Positions 33,387-41,953 of a DNA stretch of 64,000 nt are shown in pieces (the first letter of the stretch is position 1; each line of letters opens with the position of its first letter). This DNA comes from Lysobacter enzymogenes (GTDB taxonomy: Bacteria; Pseudomonadota; Gammaproteobacteria; Xanthomonadales; Xanthomonadaceae), in the NCBI RefSeq assembly GCF_900106525.1, contig NZ_FNOG01000003.1, positions 469,811 through 533,810 on the forward strand, in the 5' to 3' direction. The notes below the pieces were generated by a model, which saw only the letters and a list, made by a program, of their open reading frames with translations, ran no database searches and was not told the origin of the DNA. Position numbers and translations under genes: made by a program.

Positions 33387-35411
33387 TCAGCGCTCGCGCA
33401 CCAGGCGGAAGCCGACATCGTCGTAGCCGCGTCCCGCGCTCAGCGGCCGCTGCGCCTGCGCGCTGCGCCAGGAGTTGCCGCCGACCTGACGCTGCTGGCA
33501 GTTGCGCCCGCAATCGGCCGACCACATCGACAGCGAGCGGCCGCCGTTGAGCGGCATGCGCTGCGCTTCCTCGGCGGTGGGCAGGCGGTAGCGGCGGCCG
33601 GTCTGCTGGCTGTACCACTGCGCGTAGGCCTCGGCGTCGGCGATCGACACGCACACCACCGGCTCGGATTCGGTCTGGCCGAAGCCCGGTTCCTTCCAGT
33701 CCTTGGGCGAGAGCACGCGCAGCAGCGACACGCGTTCGCGGCACAGCGCCGGCGCGCGCGTGCTGGCGCTGGCGAAGCGGGCGTACTCGCCGCGGCTGAC
33801 CGGACGCGGGTTGAAGCTGACCGCCACGCTCGCCGCCGGGGCGGCGGCGCTGGCCGCAACGGTGCCGCGCGCGACCGTGCCGTCGCCGGCGATGCCGCGC
33901 GCCTGCGCGACCAGCTTGGTCGAGACCGTGCGCGGCAGCGCGAACTCGTCGGCCAGCGCGATCACCTTGCCGGCGTCGCCGCCGTCGCCGCGGCGCGCGG
34001 CCTGGTCCAGCCGCGCCTGCAGCGCCTGCGCGGCCTTTTCGCGCAGCGCGCGCTGCGCCGGCGAGTCGGCGGTGCCGGTCTGCTGGCCCAGCGCGGTGGC
34101 GTTGACCAGATGCTGGCGCGCCTGGGCGTCGCGGCCTTCGCGCAGGTCGCGCGCGAGCGCGTCGCCGAAGGCCTGGGTGAGCTCCTCGACCACCACCGCC
34201 ACTTCCGGGTTGGTGCTGTCCAGGTGCCAGGCGGTGAGCAGGCTGTTGTAGGCGTTGGCGTCCGCCGGCGCGGCCAGGCGGCCTTCGCCGATGTAGCTGC
34301 GCGCGGCCTGCAGCGAATCCTGCAGCGGCGCCTGCGGCAGCGGCGCCATCATCGCCTGGGTCGGATCCGGCGCGGCCGGCGCCGCGGCGGCGCTGACGGC
34401 GGGCTTGGATTCGACCCGGAAGAAGCCGTCCTTCTCGACCCGGTTGAGGCCGAAGCCGACCGCGACCACGCCGACCGCGGCCACCGCCAGCCCGGCCCAG
34501 GCCGGGGTGGCCCAGCGCTTGAGCGGGCGCAGCGCGCTCATGGCGCGGCCGAAGCCGCTCATCTGCCCGCGGTGCTTGATCTCGTCGACCGCCTGGGCCA
34601 TCTCGGCGGCGTTTTCGAAGCGCTGGTCGGGGTGCTTGGCCAGGGCGCGGTTCATGAAGCGCTGCCAGTGCTTGAGCGGCGGCGGCAGCTTCGGGATCGG
34701 GTTCTGCGCGTGCATCACCGCCATCGACAGCGCGTCGGGCGCCTCGAACGGCAGCCGGCCGGTCAGCATTTCCCAGATCAGCACGCCCAGGCTGTACAGA
34801 TCGGCGCGGCCGTCGACCTCTTCGCCGCGCGCCTGCTCCGGCGCCATGTAGGCGGTGCTGCCCACGGCCAGGCCGGTCGCGGTCATGCGCGCGCCGAAGC
34901 CGCGGCGCAGGGCGATGCCGAAGTCGGCCAGCAGCGGCCGTTCGGAATTGTCGAACAGGACGTTCTCGGCCTTGACGTCGCGGTGCACGACGCCGCGGGC
35001 GTGGGCGTATTCCAGCGCCGCCAGCAACGGCTCGACGATGCCGACCACCTCGGCCTCGCCGCGGGCGAAGCCCTGCTCGATGCGCTTGCCGAGGTGGCCG
35101 CGCGGCAGGTAGGGCATGGCGTAGTAGGGCAGGCCGTCGCGGGTGCGGCCGACCTCGTGGATGCTGACCACGTGCGGGTGTTCGAGCCGCGCGATGGTGC
35201 GCACTTCGTTCTCGAAGCGGCGCCGGCTGACCTCGTCGGCCAGGGCGTGCGGCAACATGATCTTGATGGCGACTTCGCGCCCCAACGCACTTTGCTCGCC
35301 CAGGTAAACCGTGGACGAGCCGCCGTGGTTGATGATCTCGCGCAGTCGATAGCCGGTGATTTCCGGCATCGGCACGCGCTGCGCATCGGTTTGGATTGTG
35401 CTGTTGGACAT
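33387..35411 (-). CDS. Serine/threonine protein kinase with C-terminal SUMF1-like domain
   Basis: A 674-residue protein from ATG 35411 (an ATG 10 codons earlier is possible). The N-terminal kinase domain has a glycine loop (HGGSSTVYLG), ATP-binding Lys50 (VAIK), catalytic HRD at 143-145, DFG at 163-165 and an 'YMAPEQ' activation-loop end, so it should be active. One membrane span lies at ~306-326, then a helical linker. The last ~120 residues match the formylglycine-generating-enzyme/SUMF1 fold ('SIADAEAYAQWYSQQTGRRY', 'RLPTAEEAQR', ending 'VGFRLVRER'). The usual GNVWEW core reads 'LSMWSADCG' and the domain is short, so it is probably a binding module, placed in the periplasm by the single span. 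Confidence 0.88.
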   Translation of the reverse strand: MSNSTIQTDAQRVPMPEITGYRLREIINHGGSSTVYLGEQSALGREVAIKIMLPHALADEVSRRRFENEVRTIARLEHPHVVSIHEVGRTRDGLPYYAMPYLPRGHLGKRIEQGFARGEAEVVGIVEPLLAALEYAHARGVVHRDVKAENVLFDNSERPLLADFGIALRRGFGARMTATGLAVGSTAYMAPEQARGEEVDGRADLYSLGVLIWEMLTGRLPFEAPDALSMAVMHAQNPIPKLPPPLKHWQRFMNRALAKHPDQRFENAAEMAQAVDEIKHRGQMSGFGRAMSALRPLKRWATPAWAGLAVAAVGVVAVGFGLNRVEKDGFFRVESKPAVSAAAAPAAPDPTQAMMAPLPQAPLQDSLQAARSYIGEGRLAAPADANAYNSLLTAWHLDSTNPEVAVVVEELTQAFGDALARDLREGRDAQARQHLVNATALGQQTGTADSPAQRALREKAAQALQARLDQAARRGDGGDAGKVIALADEFALPRTVSTKLVAQARGIAGDGTVARGTVAASAAAPAASVAVSFNPRPVSRGEYARFASASTRAPALCRERVSLLRVLSPKDWKEPGFGQTESEPVVCVSIADAEAYAQWYSQQTGRRYRLPTAEEAQRMPLNGGRSLSMWSADCGRNCQQRQVGGNSWRSAQAQRPLSAGRGYDDVGFRLVRER

Positions 35412-35608
35412 TCGCGGCCCCGTGTCGCGACTGCGCAGCATAACGCCGCAGCAGTGCCCGCGTGACGACTAGTGTGGCTTTTAAGTGCCCGCGTTTACAA
35501 GCCTGAGCGGGGCCCAGGCGCGCATTCTGACAGTCGCTTCCATACCGCAGCGGCGCGGACGGAATGGCGACGCGGGTCGCAAAGCCGCGCCGGCGCGGCC
35601 GCGCCCGC

Positions 35609-36058
35609 TCAACGGTCGCGCTTGCGCCGCACGTAAAGCTGCTTGCGCACCTTGGCCACGACCTCGCCCTGGGCGTCGAGGATCTCGTTCTCGAACCAGC
35701 GCAGGTACTTGTCGCCGCTGGCGGTGGCCGCGCGCAGTTCTTCGAGGATGTCGTCGCCCAGATCGAAGCGGGCGCGCACCGTGCCGCGGCCGGGCTTGAC
35801 GAATTCGATCTCGCCGGCGCGGTCCCAGACGATGTAGTCGCGGCCCAGCGCCTGCATCGCCAGCAGCATCCAGAACGGGTCGGTCATCGCGAACAGGCTG
35901 CCGCCGAAGTGGGTGCCGACGTAGTTGCGGTTCCACGGCCGCATCCGCAGCTCGACCGCGGCGTGGCGGTAGTCGGGCGAGATCGCGGCGACGTGGATGC
36001 CGGTGAACAGGAACGGCGGCCACAGGTTCAGGCCGTGGCGAAGGGTGCTGGCTTTCAT
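35609..36058 (-). CDS. Hotdog-fold thioesterase-like protein (DUF4442 type)
   Basis: A 149-residue cytoplasmic protein starting at ATG 36058 ('MKASTLRHGLNLWPPFLFTG'). It shows the single hotdog-fold pattern of DUF4442/PaaI-like proteins, with 'NYVGTHFGGSLFAMTDPFWM' at ~55-75 covering the usual active-site helix. Substrates are likely acyl-CoA-type thioesters, but this is not shown by the sequence. The frame is open further upstream, but that part is repeat DNA. It lies 197 bp upstream of the kinase on the same strand, probably with its own transcript. Confidence 0.78.
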   Translation of the reverse strand: MKASTLRHGLNLWPPFLFTGIHVAAISPDYRHAAVELRMRPWNRNYVGTHFGGSLFAMTDPFWMLLAMQALGRDYIVWDRAGEIEFVKPGRGTVRARFDLGDDILEELRAATASGDKYLRWFENEILDAQGEVVAKVRKQLYVRRKRDR

Positions 36059-36442
36059 GGGCGCCTGGGTGGGGAGGGGCGCGGGCAGTCTGCCATACGG
36101 ATGCGTATTGTTGAAGCGAGGGGCTGTCGCTGCGGCCGTTTGTTGTGCGCAGTCGCGGCGATCGGCCTGCTTGCCGTCACTCCGGCGAACGCCGGAATCC
36201 ACTTCGCTTCGCCTCTTTTGAGTGGGCGAAAGCAGAGAAGCCAAATCAAAATGGGTTCCGGCGTTCGCCGGAATGACGGGCGGTGGGCACCGGGACGGTG
36301 AGAGCCACGGGCCGAAGGGCAGCGCCGGGACGAGGCCAGTGCGCCCGACGCCGAAGCGCCGGGCTTGAGGTCCTCCGGGCTCGCCAGCGCCGAAAACGCC
36401 GCTTCGGCTAAGCCCGAGTCCCGCGCTCTAACCCAAGGCGCC
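36059..36442. other. Intergenic region with one palindromic element
   Basis: Contains the element at 36176-36277; the rest (36278-36442) is GC-rich with no gene that I can support. Confidence 0.5.
36176..36277. repeat. Palindromic element, GTCACTCCGGCGAA subtype
   Basis: Left arm GTCACTCCGGCGAACGCCGG and right arm CCGGCGTTCGCCGGAATGAC. Internal sequence AGCCAAATCAAAATGG resembles the element at 11942-12039, so these two form a subtype distinct from the GTCATCCCCGCG elements. Confidence 0.82.
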
Positions 36443-37324
36443 TCAGAACAACAACGCCGACATCTTGCGCCGGTACACCCCGACCAGATCCTCGTCCGCC
36501 ACCACCCGGAACGCGTCGATCAGGGCCTTGCGCGGCAGGCCGTCCTGGAAGGCGCGGTCGCGGCGCAGCAGGTCGATCAGTTGCTCCAGGCCGGCCTGGT
36601 CCTGGCCGGCGGCGATCAGGCGCGCGCCGAGCAGGTAGCGCGCCTGGGCGTCGTCCGGCGCGGCGGCCAGGGTCGCTTCCAGGGTCGCGGCCGGCGGCGC
36701 GTCGCGCACCACTTTGAGGAAACCGAGCTTGGCGCGGGCGCGCACGCTGCGGTCGTCGGTGGCCAGGTTCGCCGGCAGCGCGTCGAGCAACTGCTCCGAC
36801 TCGGTTTCCGCGCCCGTGGCCAGCAGGGCCAGGGCGAGGTCGAGCTTGAGTTCGGGCTTGTCGGGCTGCTCGGCGCTTTCGCGGCGCAGGCGCACGACTT
36901 CGGCGTGCGGGTCGACCGGCGCGGCTTCGGCCGGGGCTTCCTCGACGGCCGGCGCGGCCGGCTCGATGCCGTGCTGCTTGAGGAACTCGCGTACCACGCT
37001 TTCCGGCAGCGCCTCGGCGAAGCCGTCGACGAGTTGGCCGTCCTTCATCAGGTACACGGTCGGGATCGAGCGGATCTGGAACGCCGCGCCGAGCTGCTGC
37101 TCGGCCTCGACATCGACCTTGGCCAGCACGAACGCGCCGTGGTACTCGCCGGCCAGCTTTTCCAGGATCGGGCCGAGGGTCTTGCACGGCTGGCACCACT
37201 CGGCCCAGAAGTCGATCAGGACCGGCACCTTCAGCGATTTTTCCAGCACGTCCTGCTGGAATCGTTCGGTGGTGGCGTCGAATACGTGGGGATTGGCGGC
37301 AGTGGCGGTCATCGGCGGGCTCAT
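36443..37324 (-). CDS. cnoX: Thioredoxin-TPR chaperedoxin (CnoX/YbbN-like)
   Basis: About 293 residues from ATG 37324 (ATG 37312 also possible). Residues ~15-120 are a thioredoxin domain with an intact WCQPC active site (Cys44, Cys47) and the cis-Pro segment 'SIPTVYLM'. The rest (~150-290) is helical with TPR-like repeats ('AELKLDLALALLATG'-type spacing, 'DAQARYLLGARLIAAGQ'). E. coli CnoX protects substrates and hands them to GroEL and DnaK; it lacks the full CxxC, whereas this protein retains it and may also be redox-active. Divergent from the DUF998-like gene (86 bp apart). Confidence 0.85.
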   Translation of the reverse strand: MSPPMTATAANPHVFDATTERFQQDVLEKSLKVPVLIDFWAEWCQPCKTLGPILEKLAGEYHGAFVLAKVDVEAEQQLGAAFQIRSIPTVYLMKDGQLVDGFAEALPESVVREFLKQHGIEPAAPAVEEAPAEAAPVDPHAEVVRLRRESAEQPDKPELKLDLALALLATGAETESEQLLDALPANLATDDRSVRARAKLGFLKVVRDAPPAATLEATLAAAPDDAQARYLLGARLIAAGQDQAGLEQLIDLLRRDRAFQDGLPRKALIDAFRVVADEDLVGVYRRKMSALLF

Positions 37325-37410
37325 GGAGTCGAAAACGGATGCGTTCCGAAATGGGGACGCGGGCGGCGCGAGGCAAGCGCGCCGCGAGCCGCGCACGCTA
37401 GCATGTCGCG

Positions 37411-38082
37411 ATGAAGGCCTCATCCCGATCCCGCGCTGCGACCTCTGCGCGCGCCGCTGCGGCGGCGGCATCGACGGCGACTGCGCCGCCGCCGGCGCGT
37501 TCGCGCGCCCTCTTCGTCGCCGCGACCGCGGCGCTGTGCTGCGTGGCCGCGTTGCTCGGCTTCGGCGCGGCGCTGGACGGCTATTCGCATTGGCGCCATC
37601 CGCCCGGGTTGCTCGGCGCGCAGGGCATTCCGTACGCGCTGGCGTTCAATCTGCTGGGCTACATCGGGCCGGGACTGGCCTTGGCGTGGGTGGCCTGGGG
37701 CCTGGCCGGGGCCGCGCGCGGGCTGCGCGCGCCGGCGCGGATCGGTGCGTGGCTGTGGCTGTGGTCGGCGCTGGCGTGGGCCGCGCAGGGCGTGGCCTCG
37801 CTCGATCCGCAGGACCTCGATGCGCACGCCAGCCGCCTGCATGCGCTGGCGTGGATGCTGTGGTGGCTGGCGTTCGCGCCCGGCGCGGCCTTGCTCGCCT
37901 ATGCCTCGCTGGCGGCGCCGGCGTGGCGGCGTTTCGGCGTTATCGCGCTGGCCGCGGCGGCGGTGCTGGTGCTGGCGGTGCTGGCGGCCGATGCGCGCCT
38001 GGTGCCGGGCGCGCCGGCGCAGCGGGTGGCCTTGCTGGCGTGGCTGGCGGCTTATATCGCCGCCGCGCGCGCGCCGCGCTGA
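37411..38082 (+). CDS. DUF998-like membrane protein
   Basis: A 223-residue protein with an Ala/Ser-rich N-terminus (~30 residues) and about six membrane spans. 'YSHWRHPPGLLGAQG' followed by 'FNLLGYIGPGLALAW' fits the DUF998 pattern in which an H-P-x-S/G-x-LG segment precedes the second span. Function unknown. ATG 37411 gives a complete protein, but an internal start after the low-complexity N-terminus cannot be excluded. It converges with the small secreted-protein gene, the stops being 10 bp apart. Confidence 0.65.
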   Translation: MKASSRSRAATSARAAAAAASTATAPPPARSRALFVAATAALCCVAALLGFGAALDGYSHWRHPPGLLGAQGIPYALAFNLLGYIGPGLALAWVAWGLAGAARGLRAPARIGAWLWLWSALAWAAQGVASLDPQDLDAHASRLHALAWMLWWLAFAPGAALLAYASLAAPAWRRFGVIALAAAAVLVLAVLAADARLVPGAPAQRVALLAWLAAYIAAARAPR

Positions 38083-38092
38083 GGCGCCGCGC

Positions 38093-38320
38093 TCAGGGGT
38101 TGGGCGGCGCCGGGCAGAAGCGGTCCATGCAGCGGTTGAACTCCAGCCGGCAGAACTTCTTGTCCAGATCGGTGACCGCTTCGGCCAGGCATTGCGTGCG
38201 CTCGGCGTAGCAGCGGCAGACCGGCGCGGCCGTGGAGACCGCGGCGAAGCCGGATACGAACGCGAAGGCGGCGGCCGCGGCGAGCGCGGCGGTGCGGCGA
38301 TTGCGCGGGCGGCGCGGCAT
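38093..38320 (-). CDS. Small secreted six-cysteine protein
   Basis: About 75 residues from ATG 38320 (ATG 38329 also possible). A basic n-region (MPRRPRNRR) and hydrophobic stretch end 'STAAP', a plausible signal peptide. The ~40-residue mature part has six cysteines (C-x-C, then four spaced singles, 'KKFCRLEFNRCMDRFC' at the end), suggesting disulfide bonds in the periplasm or outside the cell. I recognise no family. It is one of four short exported Cys-bearing proteins in this window. Confidence 0.55.
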   Translation of the reverse strand: MPRRPRNRRTAALAAAAAFAFVSGFAAVSTAAPVCRCYAERTQCLAEAVTDLDKKFCRLEFNRCMDRFCPAPPNP

Positions 38321-38840
38321 GGCGGTCATCGGCGGGTTCCCGGCAAATGCGCCGGTGGTCCGGCGCGGGCGGAAGATGGCGCCGGCGCCGCAGCAAGGTC
38401 GGTCGGAATCGGCGCCTGCCGCGGGCGCACCCGCGGCTGACCTTGCTGCGGCAACGGCATGGAAAAACGCTCAACGCGGGCGATGGTGCGTGCGCGCGGC
38501 GGTGCAGGGCGACGACGGCATCGGCGCTGCCGGGCCTGCGTTGCGGATCGAATCGCGCCGCGCCGATAGTGGGCATAAGCGCGACCGTCGGGGTTATGGC
38601 ACGCCCCCGCGGCGATCGCCGTGACCGGGCGCACGCGGCGCGCGCCGATGGCGCCGCAGGCGTTGCGGAATTGCCGGAACTGGGATCGTCGATGTGAAAC
38701 CGGCGTGCATGCGGGCGGTTTCGGGGCGAAGCGGGGAGCGCGAGGAAACTGCGTTTGCTGCGCTTTGGCGAGACAGCGGCGGCGTTCGCTTGGCGATGTG
38801 CGCGGTCTGGAGCGCGGTTTCATCGCGGCATCGCGCTGAA
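38321..38840. other. Intergenic region without supportable genes
   Basis: Open frames on both strands are Arg/Ala-rich artefacts of base composition with no ribosome sites. A GC-rich inverted repeat (ACCTTGCTGCGGCAACGGCA region near 38440, versus GCCGCAGCAAGGTC near 38388) could form a hairpin. Confidence 0.4.
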
Positions 38841-39299
38841 GGCTCTGGATCCCCGCTTTCGCGGGGATGACGGCTTGGGAAGGTTGCAGCGAAATCCGGC
38901 TTTGAACGAAGCGCGGCGAATCCTTCCTATCGTCATTCCCGCGAACGCGGGAATCCAGGGCTTCATCGAGGCAGGACGCTGAAGTCTCTGGATCCCCGCT
39001 TTCGCGGGGATGACGGCTTGGGAAGGTTGCAGCGAAATCCGGCTTTGAACGAAGCGCGGCGAATCCTTCCTATCGTCATTCCCGCGAACGCGGGAATCCA
39101 GGGCTTCATCGAGGCAGGACGCTGAAGTCTCTGGATCCCCGCCTTCGCGGGGATGACGGTCTGGAAGGGACGTGGCGAAACTTACCTGCCGTCATTCCCG
39201 CGAACGCGGGCTCCGCTTTACCTCGGCGAAGCCGAGCATCCAGGGCTTCATCGAGGCATGGCGCTGAAGTCTCTGGATCCCCGCCTTCGCGGGGATGAC
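38841..39299. repeat. Cluster of palindromic elements with duplicated linkers
   Basis: A right arm alone (near 38841-38872), then complete elements at 38932-39014, 39075-39157 and 39191-39299. These have left arm GTCATTCCCGCGAACGCGGG and right arm CCCCGCTTTCGCGGGGATGA. The linker AGGTTGCAGCGAAATCCGGC is repeated, so whole element-plus-linker units (~143 bp) were duplicated. The last element carries the extra TTTACCTCGGCGAAGCCGAG hairpin also seen at 26427 and 26934. Confidence 0.88.
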
Positions 39300-39399
39300 G
39301 GTTTGGGAGTGGTGCGGGGAGTCCGGGCTTTCGAAGCTGCAGTGCAGCCAACGCAAGAGCGTGGCGGCCAGGGCGCAGCGATCACAAAACAACGACCAA

Positions 39400-39431
39400 A
39401 GAAAAACCCCGGCCGCATCGCGGCCGGGGTT
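39400..39431 (-). terminator. Terminator of the amidohydrolase gene
   Basis: Read on the minus strand: perfect 12-bp stem AACCCCGGCCGC / GCGGCCGGGGTT with a 3-nt loop and a TTTTTC tail, ~26 bp after the stop. Confidence 0.85.
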
Positions 39432-39456
39432 CGTCGTGTGCGAGCGCGCCGAGAAC

Positions 39457-40791
39457 TTACAACGCCTGCTTGTAAACCGCGCCGTCCTTCATCACGAACG
39501 CCACGTCCAGCACCGCGTTGATGTCGGCGACCGGGTCGCCCTTGACCGCGACGATGTCGGCGCGCTTGCCGGTTTCGATCACGCCCTGGTCGTCCACGCC
39601 CAGCACTTCGGCGGCGCGGATGGTCGCTGCCTGCAGCGCCACTGCGGCCGGAATGCCGGCTTCGACCATGTAGACGAACTCGCGCGCGTTGTCGCCGTGC
39701 GGGCCCACGCCCATGTCGGTGCCGAAGGCGATCTTGACCCCGTTCTTGTAGGCGTTGGCCGCGGTCTGCTGGATCATCGCGCCGATCCGCGCCGCCTTGG
39801 GCCGCACAACGTCGGGGAAGTAGCCGTCGATCTTGGCCTTGTCGGCGACGAAGCGGCCGGCGTAGATGGTCGGCACGTACCAGGTGCCGCGCTGCTTCAT
39901 CAGCGACATGACCTCCGGGCTCATATATGTGCCGTGCTCGATGCTGGTGACGCCGCCGAGCACCGCGCGCTTCATGCCTTCCTCGCCGTGCGCGTGCGCG
40001 GCCACGCGGTACCCATAATCTCGCGCCGTATCCACGATGGCCTTTACTTCCTCCACAGTGAATTGCGGCGCGTCGCCGGACTTGGCGTACGACAGCACGC
40101 CGCCGGTGGCGGTGATCTTGATGACGTCGCTGCCTTCCTTGTAGCGCTGGCGCACGGCCTGGCGGGCGTCGTCGATGGAGTTGATCACGCCCTCGGTCGG
40201 GCCGGGCGGGCCGATCAGGTGCGAGAGCGCGTCGTTCATGCCGTTGGTGGGATCGGCGTGGCCGCCGGTGGTGGCGATGGACTTGCCCGCGGCCCAGATG
40301 CGCGGGCCGGCGACCAGGCCCTGGTTGATCGCGTCGCGCAGGTGCGGGGTCACTTCGCCGCCGAGGTCGCGCACGCTGGTGAAGCCGGCCTGCAGGGTCT
40401 TGTTGGCGTAGCCGACCGCGCGGAAGGCGAAGTCGACCGGGTCGAGGCGGAAGCCTTCGGAATAGCTCTGCGCGCTGGACTGGCCGCCCAGGTGCACGTG
40501 CAGGTCGGTCCAGCCCGGGGTGCAGGTGTGTTGCGACAGATCGACCGCGCGCGCGCCGGCGACGTCGTTGAGGCCGGCGCGGACTTCGGCGATCTTGCCG
40601 TCGCGCACCGTCACCGTGTGCGGGCCCAGCAGCTTGCCGCTGCGCGCGTCGAACAGCTTGCCGCAGCGCAGCGCGGTGGGTTCGGCCGGCGACGCCGGCG
40701 CGGCCTGGGCGGCGCCGGCGAGGGCGCAAGCGAGGACGGCGAGGGCCAGCGGTGCGGCGGCGGTCGGTCGGGTCGTGAGCGTTCGGGGCAT
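39457..40791 (-). CDS. Secreted metal-dependent amidohydrolase (imidazolonepropionase/dipeptidase-like)
   Basis: A 444-residue protein from ATG 40791 with a Sec signal peptide ('ALAGAAQA', ~30). The TIM-barrel amidohydrolase ligands are all visible: His98-x-His100 (DLHVH), Lys225 (VIKITATGG, the usual carbamylated lysine), His266/His268 (AAHAHGE), His286 (IEHGT) and Asp359 (FGTDMG). This set suits a binuclear metal site. Secreted homologues are annotated as Xaa-Pro dipeptidases or peptidases acting on Xaa-Arg/Lys, so a peptide substrate is plausible. Single gene with its own terminator; the upstream open frame extends to 41400 as an artefact. Confidence 0.87.
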   Translation of the reverse strand: MPRTLTTRPTAAAPLALAVLACALAGAAQAAPASPAEPTALRCGKLFDARSGKLLGPHTVTVRDGKIAEVRAGLNDVAGARAVDLSQHTCTPGWTDLHVHLGGQSSAQSYSEGFRLDPVDFAFRAVGYANKTLQAGFTSVRDLGGEVTPHLRDAINQGLVAGPRIWAAGKSIATTGGHADPTNGMNDALSHLIGPPGPTEGVINSIDDARQAVRQRYKEGSDVIKITATGGVLSYAKSGDAPQFTVEEVKAIVDTARDYGYRVAAHAHGEEGMKRAVLGGVTSIEHGTYMSPEVMSLMKQRGTWYVPTIYAGRFVADKAKIDGYFPDVVRPKAARIGAMIQQTAANAYKNGVKIAFGTDMGVGPHGDNAREFVYMVEAGIPAAVALQAATIRAAEVLGVDDQGVIETGKRADIVAVKGDPVADINAVLDVAFVMKDGAVYKQAL

Positions 40792-41091
40792 GGTCGGTTC
40801 CGGCGTTGGCGGGCGTGCGCCCGGAGCGGCGAGGCGCCGTCCGTGCCGCATCGCGCGTGGGTGTGTCGTGCGGGTCGTGCGGGTCGCAACGGTGTGCGAG
40901 GGCGGCGCCGCAGCGGTCTCCCCCGGTCGCGGCCGCCGGCCGGGGCCAGCATGCAAGCCGCGCACGGCGCGGGTCAACGTGACCAATGCACTAGACGCGC
41001 CGCCCGTCCGCCGGCGCTTGCCGCGATCCGCAGGCGCGCGCAGGCTGACCGCTTCGCCGCCGCAGCGCGGTTTTCGAGGGAGCGAACGACC
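40792..41091. other. Divergent intergenic region
   Basis: About 300 bp between the amidohydrolase start and the small exported protein start. It should contain both promoters, but I see no clear boxes, no repeat and no gene. Confidence 0.35.
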
Positions 41092-41355
41092 ATGCGCAAA
41101 CAGACGCTGCGCCACGCGACGATCCGGATCGGCGCACTGCTGGCCGTGTTGGCCAGCGGCACCGCGATGGCGGGCGGCGAAGGCGGCGAGGGCAACAGCG
41201 GCACCGACCGCGGCAAGCGCGTCCAGTACTTGCCGCTCATTTGCCGTACCAACGAAGCCGCGGTCGCCGTGCGTCAGGCCGATGGTTCGATCGCGTGGAA
41301 GTGCAGCGTGGTCGAGGCGGCGGCGCCGGCGAGGGTCTCGAAACTTCACGGATAA
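41092..41355 (+). CDS. Small exported hypothetical protein
   Basis: An 87-residue protein; ATG 41092 is preceded by GAGGGAG about 10 nt upstream. It has a signal peptide (~1-27, '[10 protein letters not shown]'), then a Gly-rich start and a mature part with two cysteines ('[20 protein letters not shown]', 'WKCSVVE'). No family recognised. The next gene downstream on the strand, 315 bp on, encodes another very small exported protein with two cysteines. Confidence 0.55.
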   Translation: MRKQTLRHATIRIGALLAVLASGTAMAGGEGGEGNSGTDRGKRVQYLPLICRTNEAAVAVRQADGSIAWKCSVVEAAAPARVSKLHG

Positions 41356-41670
41356 GCCGCCGAGGAGGTGGCGCGGATGCGTGTGTTGCGGCTGGCGCAC
41401 GCCGGCGTAGGGTCAATGCGCAGGCACAGGCGCACACCTGAGTGCATACGCAGGCGCATGCGCGCACTGCGGCGCGCGAAACGCCGCGACGGTGTAGCGC
41501 GCTTGCGATTTCGTAACCCAGTTGGCCAAAACGGCGACGGCGGCGGCGCGAGCGCACTTGCCAGCCCGGCAGCGCTTGCGCAAGGTGGGCCCCGGCCGGA
41601 ATCCATACGGACCGGGGTTTCCGCTGCCTTCGCCACGTCATTCCGGTTCGCCCAGCGAGTCGAACCTCCC
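41356..41670. other. Intergenic region without features
   Basis: It contains a stretch of alternating CGCAGGCGCATGCGCGC-like sequence (41415-41470) but no supportable gene or clean hairpin. Confidence 0.35.
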
Positions 41671-41835
41671 ATGAGCAAATCGCGCGTCTTCGCGGCCCTT
41701 GTCGCCGCCGGCCTGTTGACCTTCGCCACCCACGCCCTGGCCGACATCTTCGTTCCGATCAAGCAGTGCCCGCCGGGCAAGGTCGAGAAGCTGATTCCCG
41801 GCAAGAACGGCCTGCCGATCCGGGTGTGCGTGTGA
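41671..41835 (+). CDS. Very small exported hypothetical protein
   Basis: A 54-residue protein from ATG 41671: a clear signal peptide (1-25, 'THALAD') followed by a ~29-residue mature peptide with two cysteines ('VPIKQCPPGKVEK', 'LPIRVCV'), basic overall. No ribosome site is obvious (ACCTCCC precedes the ATG). No family recognised. The signal peptide and good codon bias support it. Confidence 0.5.
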   Translation: MSKSRVFAALVAAGLLTFATHALADIFVPIKQCPPGKVEKLIPGKNGLPIRVCV

Positions 41836-41851
41836 TCTGAGCCGATCCGGC

Positions 41852-41880
41852 GGCCCGGGGCGGCGTCGCCGCCCCGGGCC
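41852..41880. terminator. Strong hairpin between convergent genes
   Basis: Perfect 13-bp stem GGCCCGGGGCGGC / GCCGCCCCGGGCC with a 3-nt loop, 16 bp after the small exported-protein stop and 73 bp from the diguanylate cyclase stop. It has no T-run, so it is a probable but not textbook bidirectional terminator. Confidence 0.5.
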
Positions 41881-41953
41881 GTTCGGCGGTTGCGGCCGCG
41901 GTGCATGGCGCGGCCGCGGGATCGGTTTCGATGGCCGGGCCGCCCGCCGCCGC

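Noticed and set aside
38326-38823. 165-codon minus-strand frame
   Set aside because: Arg-rich artefact that overlaps the start of the small six-cysteine protein gene; no start signals.
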